Part shown: in pieces, positions 58,616 to 64,000 of the stretch
Position numbering within the stretch: position 1 is the stretch's first letter
Layout: each line of letters starts with the position of its first letter
NCBI RefSeq assembly: GCF_000292915.1
Contig: NC_018513.1
Coordinates: 2,852,001-2,916,000 of the forward strand
From: Burkholderia cepacia GG4
Lineage (GTDB): Bacteria; Pseudomonadota; Gammaproteobacteria; Burkholderiales; Burkholderiaceae
DNA length: 64,000 bases
Direction of reading: 5' to 3'
Notes under the pieces: generated by a model
What the model saw: the letters and a program-made list of their open reading frames with translations, nothing else
Told to the model about the DNA's origin: nothing
Database searches by the model: none
Program-made: the position numbers and the translations under genes

Positions 58616-59650
58616 ATGAACACTTCACCCGTTAGCCGCCCGCTGCGGCACCTGATCTCGGCAGCCGCCGCCGCGCTGATGCTGAGCTGCGCACTGCATG
58701 CGATGCCCGCGCGCGCGGCCACGCTGACGCTGTACAACGCGCAGCACGAGCAGGTCGTCAACCAGCTCGTCAAGGACTTCGAAGCACAGAGCGGCATCAC
58801 CGTGAAGGTGCGCTCCGGCGAAGGCCCGGCGCTTGCCGCGCAGCTGCTCGCGGAAGGCGACCGCACGCCGGCCGACGTGTACTTCACCGAGAACTCGCCC
58901 GAACTCGTGCTGCTCGATCACAAGGGCCTGCTCGCGAAGACCGGCGGCGCCGCGCTGCAGGCCGTGCCCGCGCGCTTCAATCCGGCCGACGGCAACTGGG
59001 TCGGCGTGCTCGCGCGCGAGAACGTGCTCGTCTACAACACCGCGAAAACCCAGCCGCAGCAGTTGCCCGCGTCGCTGCTCGACCTTGCGAAGCCCGAGTG
59101 GAAGGGCAAGGTCGGCATCGCGCCGAGCGACGCCGACTTCCTGCCGGTCGTCAGCGCCGTGCTCGCGCTGCACGGCGAGGCCGCGACGCTGCAATGGCTG
59201 AAGGGCCTGAAGACCAACGCGCAGATCTTCGACGACGACGAAGGCGTGACGGCGGCCGTCAACCGCGGCGGGGTCGTGACCGGCATCATCAACAACTACT
59301 ACTGGGACCGTCTGCACGCCGAACTCGGCGACAAGTCGACCCGCAGCGCGATCCACCACTTCGGCAACGGGGACGTGGGTGCGGCCGTGAACGTGTCGGG
59401 CGTCGCGGTGCTGAAGGCCTCGAAGCGTCAGCCGGAAGCGCAGAAGTTCGTCGAGTATCTGGTCAGCGAGCGCGCGCAGAAGCTGATGGCCGGTGGCCAT
59501 GTCAGCTTCGAATATCCGCTGCGCCCCGGCGTCGCGCCCGATCCGATCCTGAAGCCGTTCAATGAACTGCACCCACCGGCGCTGACCTTCGATCAGCTCG
59601 GCGACGACAGCCAGGCCGGCAAGCTGCTGCGCCAGGCCGGCCTGCTCTGA
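58616..59650 (+). CDS. fbpA: Fe(III) ABC transporter substrate-binding protein
   Basis: The 344-residue protein has a signal peptide (HLISAAAAALMLSCALHAMPARA, cut near residue 35) and then LTLYNAQHEQVVNQLVKDFEAQSGITVKV, the start of the FbpA class of ferric-binding proteins. DVYFTENSPELVLLDHKGLL and the pair of tyrosines in GIINNYYWDRL near residue 222 fit the iron site of this family. It delivers Fe(III) to the permease encoded next. The start at 58616 places the signal peptide normally. A Fur-controlled promoter lies upstream of the operon. Confidence 0.92.
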   Translation: MNTSPVSRPLRHLISAAAAALMLSCALHAMPARAATLTLYNAQHEQVVNQLVKDFEAQSGITVKVRSGEGPALAAQLLAEGDRTPADVYFTENSPELVLLDHKGLLAKTGGAALQAVPARFNPADGNWVGVLARENVLVYNTAKTQPQQLPASLLDLAKPEWKGKVGIAPSDADFLPVVSAVLALHGEAATLQWLKGLKTNAQIFDDDEGVTAAVNRGGVVTGIINNYYWDRLHAELGDKSTRSAIHHFGNGDVGAAVNVSGVAVLKASKRQPEAQKFVEYLVSERAQKLMAGGHVSFEYPLRPGVAPDPILKPFNELHPPALTFDQLGDDSQAGKLLRQAGLL

Positions 59651-59652
59651 CC

Positions 59653-61251
59653 ATGAGCGACGCCGTGTCCCGCACGGCCCACGCCACGCACGACGGTGAG
59701 CGCACCGCGACGCGGCGGCGCCCGTCGCGTGCGCTCGTCGCGGCGGCCGCGTGCGGGCCGCTCGCGATCCTGCTACCGCTCGGCTTCACGCTGTACCGCG
59801 CCGCGACCTTCGGCGTCGACGACGCGCTCGAGCTGCTGTGGCGGCCGCTCGTCGGCGAACTGCTCGTGAATACGCTGTCGATCACGCTGGCCGCCACCGT
59901 CGCGTGCGCGCTGCTCGGCACGGCGCTCGCGTGGTTCATCGAACGCACCGACCTGCCGGCGCGGCCGCTGTGGAGCGCGCTCGCCGCCGCACCGCTCGCG
60001 GTGCCGCCGTTCATCACGAGCTACGCGTGGGTGTCGCTGAGCCTCGACCTTCAGGATTTCACCGGCGCGCTGATCGTGCTGACGTCCGCGTACTTTCCGC
60101 TCGTCTACCTACCGGTGGCGGCCGCGTTGCGCGAACTCGATCCCGCGCTCGAGGAAAGCGCGCGCACGCTCGGCTGCTCGCCGTGGCATACCTTCTTGCG
60201 CGTCGTGCTGCCGCAGCTGCGCCCCGCGCTGTGCGGCGGCATGCTGCTCGTCGCGCTCGGCGTGCTGTCCGAGTTCGGCGCGTTCCAGCTGCTGCGCTTT
60301 CGCACGTTCACGACCGAGATCTACGCGGAATACCGCACCGCGTTCGACGGCGGCGGCGCATCGCTGCTCGGCTGCGTGCTGATCGCGCTGTGCCTGCTGT
60401 GTCTCGCGATCGAGGCCCGCGCGCGCGGCCATGCACGCTACGGCCATACGCACCGCGCCGCGCGCCGCGGCGCGATGCGCTATCCGCTCGGGCGCCTGCG
60501 CGGCCCCGCCGTCGCGGCATTCGCCGCGCTGTCGGCCGCAACGCTCGGCGTGCCGCTCGCGATGATCGGCTACTGGCTCACGCAACAGGGCGCGGCGGCC
60601 GTCACGCCGGCCGACGTGTCGCCCGAGCTCCTGCTGCAGACCACGCTCGCCTCGGCCGGCTACGGCCTCGCGGCAGCGGCCGTCACGACGCTGCTCGCGC
60701 TGCCGCTCGCATTCCTGCTGGTACGCCATCCCGGCCGCGTCGCGATGCTGCTCGAACGCACGGCGATGACCGTGCAGGGCGTGCCGGGCATCGTCGTCGC
60801 GCTCGCGATCGTGTCGATCACGGTGCGGCTGCTGCAGCCGCTGTACCAGAGTGCGCCGGCGCTGGTCGCCGCGTACGCGATCCTGTTCCTGCCGCTCGCG
60901 ACCGTGAGCGTGCGCGCGGCGCTGTCGCACGTGCAGGTCCGCCTCGAGGAAACCGCGCGATCGCTCGGCCTCGGCTGGCGCGCGACGCTGGCGCGCGTGG
61001 TGCTGCCGCTTGCTGCGCCCGGTCTCGGCGCGGCCGCGACGATGGTATTCATCTCGGTCGTGACGGAGTTGAACGCGACGCTGCTGCTGTCGCCGATCGG
61101 CACCCGCACGCTCGCGACGCAGGTATGGAGCGATACGGCGACGCTCGCGTTCGCGGCCGCCGCGCCGTATGCGGCGCTCCTCGTCGCGCTGTCGCTGGGC
61201 GCATCGGGACTGCTGTTCCTGCTGCTCGGCCGCGCGTCGGTGCGTCACTGA
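59653..61251 (+). CDS. fbpB: Fe(III) ABC transporter permease
   Basis: The 532-residue inner-membrane protein is a fused double permease typical of FbpB. Two ABC-type loops with the EAA motif are visible: ELDPALEESARTLGCSPWHTFLRVVLPQLRPAL near residue 165 and RLEETARSLGLGWRATLARVVLPLAAPGL near residue 430. About twelve membrane spans are predicted. It starts only 2 bases after the fbpA stop, so translation is likely coupled, and it precedes the ATPase gene by 31 bases. Confidence 0.93.
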   Translation: MSDAVSRTAHATHDGERTATRRRPSRALVAAAACGPLAILLPLGFTLYRAATFGVDDALELLWRPLVGELLVNTLSITLAATVACALLGTALAWFIERTDLPARPLWSALAAAPLAVPPFITSYAWVSLSLDLQDFTGALIVLTSAYFPLVYLPVAAALRELDPALEESARTLGCSPWHTFLRVVLPQLRPALCGGMLLVALGVLSEFGAFQLLRFRTFTTEIYAEYRTAFDGGGASLLGCVLIALCLLCLAIEARARGHARYGHTHRAARRGAMRYPLGRLRGPAVAAFAALSAATLGVPLAMIGYWLTQQGAAAVTPADVSPELLLQTTLASAGYGLAAAAVTTLLALPLAFLLVRHPGRVAMLLERTAMTVQGVPGIVVALAIVSITVRLLQPLYQSAPALVAAYAILFLPLATVSVRAALSHVQVRLEETARSLGLGWRATLARVVLPLAAPGLGAAATMVFISVVTELNATLLLSPIGTRTLATQVWSDTATLAFAAAAPYAALLVALSLGASGLLFLLLGRASVRH

Positions 61252-61282
61252 GCGTGCCGCCCTCCTTTCCCCGGAACCGCCC

Positions 61283-62332
61283 ATGAGCGAACTACGCATC
61301 CACGGCCTGTCGAAATCATTCGGATCCCACACCGTCCTGCACGACATCGATCTCACGGTGCGACGCGGCTCGCGGCTCGCGCTGCTCGGCCCGTCCGGCA
61401 GCGGCAAGACGACGCTGCTGCGCGTGCTGTGCGGCTTCGAGCACGCCGAACGCGGCACCGTCGAGATCGACGGCCGGCGCGTGGCCGCGCCCGGCCTGCA
61501 CCTGCCGCCCGAGCAGCGCCGGATCGGCTACGTGCCACAGGAAGGCGCGCTGTTCCCGCATCTGTCGGTCGCCGACAACATCGCGTTCGGGCTGCCGCGC
61601 GCGGCGCGCCGGCGCCATCATCGCGTCGACGAACTGCTCGAGATGGTCGGGTTGCCCGCGTCGTATGCGAGCCGCGTGCCGCAGCTGCTGTCCGGCGGGC
61701 AGCAGCAGCGGGTCGCGCTGGCGCGCGCGCTCGCGCCCGAACCGTCGCTCGTGATCCTCGACGAGCCGTTCTCCGCGCTCGATACCTCGCTGCGGCACGA
61801 AACGCGCAGCGCGGTCGCCGATGCGCTCGCCGCGGCCGGCGCGACGTCGGTGCTCGTCACGCACGATCAGCCCGAGGCGATGACGCTGGGCGATGAAGTC
61901 GCGGTGATGTGGCAGGGGAGGCTCGTGCAGACGGCCGCGCCGCAGACGCTGTACCGGCAGCCCGTCACACGCGACGTCGCGTCGTTCGTCGGGCAGGCCG
62001 TGTTGCTCGCGGGCCACGTGCGCGAGGGGCGCATCGCATGCGCGCTCGGTGCGCTGCCGCTCGTCGCGCCACTGCCCGACGGGCCGGCCGACGCGATGCT
62101 GCGCCCCGAGCAGATCGGCATCGTGCCGGCCGCGCATGCCGATGCGGCACGCGCTCATGCCGCGCGGGTCGAAGCCACGCAGTTTGCCGGGCAGGACGCC
62201 GACGTGCTGGTGCGCCTCGACGCCGATGCCGACGCACGCGTGCGCGCACGCGTGCCAGGGCACCGGTGTCCGGCCGTCGGCGAGCGCGTGGCGCTCGTCG
62301 TCGACGGTGCAGTGATGGCGTACCCGCGCTGA
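61283..62332 (+). CDS. fbpC: Fe(III) ABC transporter ATP-binding protein
   Basis: The 349-residue ATPase has Walker [17 protein letters not shown] near residue 37, the signature LLSGGQQQRVALARAL near residue 134 and Walker B VILDEPFSALDTSLR near residue 157. After residue 240 a TOBE-like domain follows (AMLRPEQIGIVP). It energises Fe(III) import with FbpB. The start at 61283 (MSELRIHGLSKSFG) gives the usual N-terminus. It is the last gene of the operon. The following genes are on the other strand and only 14 bases away. Confidence 0.93.
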   Translation: MSELRIHGLSKSFGSHTVLHDIDLTVRRGSRLALLGPSGSGKTTLLRVLCGFEHAERGTVEIDGRRVAAPGLHLPPEQRRIGYVPQEGALFPHLSVADNIAFGLPRAARRRHHRVDELLEMVGLPASYASRVPQLLSGGQQQRVALARALAPEPSLVILDEPFSALDTSLRHETRSAVADALAAAGATSVLVTHDQPEAMTLGDEVAVMWQGRLVQTAAPQTLYRQPVTRDVASFVGQAVLLAGHVREGRIACALGALPLVAPLPDGPADAMLRPEQIGIVPAAHADAARAHAARVEATQFAGQDADVLVRLDADADARVRARVPGHRCPAVGERVALVVDGAVMAYPR

Positions 62333-62346
62333 CGGGCGCGCCGGGT

Positions 62347-62862
62347 TCAGGCGTCGGCGCAGTCCGCGCCGTCGACCGGCCGGAAGGTTCGACCGTCCGC
62401 TTCGACTTCGGCGCCCAGCCGGCGCGCGAGGCCTTGCGCGCCCGCGCGCATCACGACGTCGTGATTCCACCTGAACAGCGGGCGCGCGAACGGCTCCAGC
62501 CAGTTCATCCAGCGCTCGCGCGTGCGGATGTGCCAGTCGTACCGGACGACGGTGCGCGCATCGGTGCCGGCGAACGACCAGCGTCCATCGCCTTCGATCG
62601 CGCCGCTCGCGCGCCCTTCGAGCACATGGGGCCACTCGACGCGCAGCACGCGCATGTCGAAGGTCAGCCGGTACGGCAACGCCCCTTTCCAGGTATATCG
62701 CTGCAGCGCGCCGACGCCGTGCGCGTCGCCACGCTCGATCTCGACGGTCCGCACGGCGCCCTTCCACCAGTCGGGCCAGCGGTCGACCTGATAGATCGCG
62801 TCCCAGACCACCGCGAGCGGCGCGTCCACGTGCCAGACCGTCGAAAACCGGTATTCCGCCAT
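62347..62862 (-). CDS. SRPBCC (START/Bet v1-like) family protein
   Basis: The 171-residue protein has the helix-grip pattern of SRPBCC proteins: FSTVWHVDAPLAVVWDAIYQVDRWPDWW at the N-terminus and a long C-terminal helix region (NWLEPFARPLFRWNHDVVMRAGAQGLARRL). These domains hold hydrophobic ligands. The ligand is unknown. The start at 62862 gives the standard N-terminus; the frame extends upstream but overlaps the next gene. It is the last gene of a minus-strand group and is convergent with fbpC. Confidence 0.82.
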   Translation of the reverse strand: MAEYRFSTVWHVDAPLAVVWDAIYQVDRWPDWWKGAVRTVEIERGDAHGVGALQRYTWKGALPYRLTFDMRVLRVEWPHVLEGRASGAIEGDGRWSFAGTDARTVVRYDWHIRTRERWMNWLEPFARPLFRWNHDVVMRAGAQGLARRLGAEVEADGRTFRPVDGADCADA

Positions 62863-62885
62863 GCAGCCTCCGGCCTGAATCGGGA

Positions 62886-63518
62886 TCAGGGGGCGAAAAA
62901 GCGTGCGGGAAACGCGACGTCGATCTCGACGTCGTCGAGCGTCACGGTTTCGAGCGGCTCGCCGTCGCCGTCCGCGAAGCTGACGACCTTCAGCGGAAAG
63001 CCGTCCTCGGCGTCCAGCCACAGCCGGTAGCGATGCACGCCGCCGACCACGTGCGCGGGCGCGCCGGTCACCGACACGCGTAGCGCGCTCCGGCCGCCGA
63101 CGGTTTCCTCGCCTTCGGTCACCGTCGCGCCGCCCTGCTGCAACGCGTGGACGTTGCGCAGCAGTTCGCCGACGTCCGACCGGTCGACCCGGTGGCCGCT
63201 GCGGTCGCGCACGAGCGGATTGGACGGCGACAGCGTCAGCGCGGGCGGCGCATGCTCGCCGAACGGGCGCAGCCGGACCTTGCCGGCGTCGGGATCGTAG
63301 GCGAGCACCGCGCCGTGATGGGGTGACACGAAATCCATCCGGACGAAACCGGGTTTCAGGTACGCATAGCGGATTTCGGTGTGCTCGCCGCTTCTGGCCG
63401 ACGAGCGGATCGTCGCGCGGTACGAGTGGACGTGGTCGAAATGCGCCTGCGCGACGGTCACGGGGTCGGCTGTCATGCTCGCTCCTATCAGGCTCGCGGC
63501 CAGCAATGCGGCAATCAT
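62886..63518 (-). CDS. LolA/LppX-fold periplasmic protein (DUF1571-like)
   Basis: The 210-residue protein has a signal peptide (IAALLAASLIGASMTA) and then a beta-rich domain. TVAQAHFDHVHSYRATIRS, YAYLKPGFVRMDFVSPHHGAVLAYDP and YRLWLDAEDGFPLKVVSF resemble outer-membrane lipoprotein-sorting (LolA-like) or DUF1571 proteins. It may carry a lipid or lipoprotein in the periplasm. The start overlaps the cupredoxin stop (ATGA), so the two are coupled. The exact family assignment is moderately secure. Confidence 0.7.
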   Translation of the reverse strand: MIAALLAASLIGASMTADPVTVAQAHFDHVHSYRATIRSSARSGEHTEIRYAYLKPGFVRMDFVSPHHGAVLAYDPDAGKVRLRPFGEHAPPALTLSPSNPLVRDRSGHRVDRSDVGELLRNVHALQQGGATVTEGEETVGGRSALRVSVTGAPAHVVGGVHRYRLWLDAEDGFPLKVVSFADGDGEPLETVTLDDVEIDVAFPARFFAP

Positions 63519-63940
63519 GGCGCCGCCTCGACGTCGAGCACGCCTTCCATCCCGCGCTCGCGATGGCTGCGGAACAACAACAGCCGATGCGTGCAATAGT
63601 AGGCGAAGCGGCCGGGCTCCGTCGGTGTGAAGCGCAGGATACGCGGCGTCGTGCTCAGGTCGGTATGGACCGTGATGCCGGCCTGCGGCGCATCGATTTC
63701 GAAACTGTGCGGCACGAGGCCCGGTTCGGCCGAGACGGTCAGTTCGACCGGCACGTGCGCTCTGACGATCACATGCTTCGGGCGAAAGAAATAGCTGCCG
63801 CCGACGATCGCCACCCGCTGCACGCCGTCGGCGTCGACCGGCACGCGCAGCGGCGCATCGCCGTCCGCCCGCGCGAACCCGGCGCCCGCCACGAGCACCA
63901 CCGCTACCATCGCCGCCTTCGCTGCCCTCGCGTTCATCAT
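63515..63940 (-). CDS. Periplasmic cupredoxin-domain protein
   Basis: The 141-residue protein has a signal peptide (AAMVAVVLVAGAGFARA) and a cupredoxin fold. Candidate type 1 copper ligands are the histidine in LVPHSFEI, the cysteine in FAYYCTHR, the histidine in FRSHRERG and the methionine in RGMEG. The Cys-to-His loop is longer than in plastocyanin or azurin. It may pass electrons or oxidise a metal. The start is 63940 or the second ATG at 63937. It is coupled to the LolA-like gene. Confidence 0.78.
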   Translation of the reverse strand: MMNARAAKAAMVAVVLVAGAGFARADGDAPLRVPVDADGVQRVAIVGGSYFFRPKHVIVRAHVPVELTVSAEPGLVPHSFEIDAPQAGITVHTDLSTTPRILRFTPTEPGRFAYYCTHRLLLFRSHRERGMEGVLDVEAAP

Positions 63941-63965
63941 TGGCTCCCTGCCGAGGTCGCGCGCG

Positions 63966-64000
63966 TCAGCCCTTCCACGCGTCGGTCGGCCCGCCGAGCG
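63966..64000 (-). CDS. Possible C-terminal end of a further minus-strand gene
   Basis: On the minus strand one frame reads LGGPTDAWKG and then stops at 63966, 26 bases before the cupredoxin start. It could be the tail of a gene upstream in the same operon. A second frame is open to 63937, so the call is uncertain and the gene cannot be identified. Confidence 0.3.
   Translation of the reverse strand, partial: LGGPTDAWKG

Overview
The window looks like chromosome 1 of a Burkholderia cepacia complex bacterium. The DNA is GC-rich with strongly biased codons. The gene order matches what I remember of that group: urease operon, waaA/waaC, an ogcXABEI-type glycosylation cluster, a wbi/rml O-antigen locus, pyrRB, and groESL. 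This assignment rests on sequence recognition and recalled synteny; no search was run.

Layout. (1) 1-5873, plus strand: the end of a urea ABC transporter gene (urtE) and a complete ureDABCEFG urease operon. (2) 5930-10816, minus strand: LPS inner-core genes waaA, kdoO (Kdo 3-hydroxylase) and waaC, then a phosphomannomutase/phosphoglucomutase that can supply Man-1-P and Glc-1-P. (3) 11037-16479, plus strand: flippase, two glycosyltransferases, a GalE-type epimerase and a WecA/MraY-type initiating transferase, matching the general protein O-glycosylation cluster ogcXABEI. (4) 16597-18966, minus strand: a lone lipoprotein that fuses a sedolisin protease to six bulb-lectin repeats. (5) 19258-42791, minus strand: a large O-antigen locus. 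The two ends (rmlBACD and wbiGHI) are the usual Burkholderia frame. Between them lies an AT-richer insert with manC, an ABC exporter (wzm, wzt), a methyltransferase with a coiled coil, an hldE homologue, a three-domain glycosyltransferase of 1218 residues, gmd, rmd and three more glycosyltransferases. Together these predict a GDP-D-rhamnose-based, ABC-exported, chain-terminated O polysaccharide that may also contain heptose and L-rhamnose. (6) 43136-50606: apaH, then plsC, a non-catalytic dihydroorotase (pyrX), pyrB, pyrR, ruvX, yqgE, an apparent remnant of the pilus chemotaxis kinase ChpA/PilL, and rubredoxin. (7) 50860-53898: thiD and groES-groEL with a CIRCE operator. (8) 54423-62332, plus strand: a Fur-box-preceded iron operon with an OprB-type porin, a periplasmic beta-propeller protein, a Tat-exported DyP/EfeB peroxidase and an FbpABC ferric transporter. 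(9) 62347-64000, minus strand: a small cluster with an SRPBCC protein, a LolA-like protein and a cupredoxin.

How the genes work together. Regions 2, 3 and 5 form a contiguous block for surface glycoconjugates, sharing sugar-1-phosphate supply and each having its own undecaprenyl-phosphate initiating enzyme (ogcI, wbiH). Region 8 suggests peroxidase-assisted acquisition of iron followed by Fe(III) import.

The most unusual items are: the sedolisin-lectin lipoprotein inserted between two glycan clusters; the GT4-GT9-GT4 fusion beside an hldE whose HxGH motif has become NPGH; the CPA-like (A-band-like) D-rhamnose export module inside an rml/wbi frame; and the DyP-porin-Fbp iron operon. I saw no rRNA, tRNA, CRISPR array, insertion sequence or replication origin.
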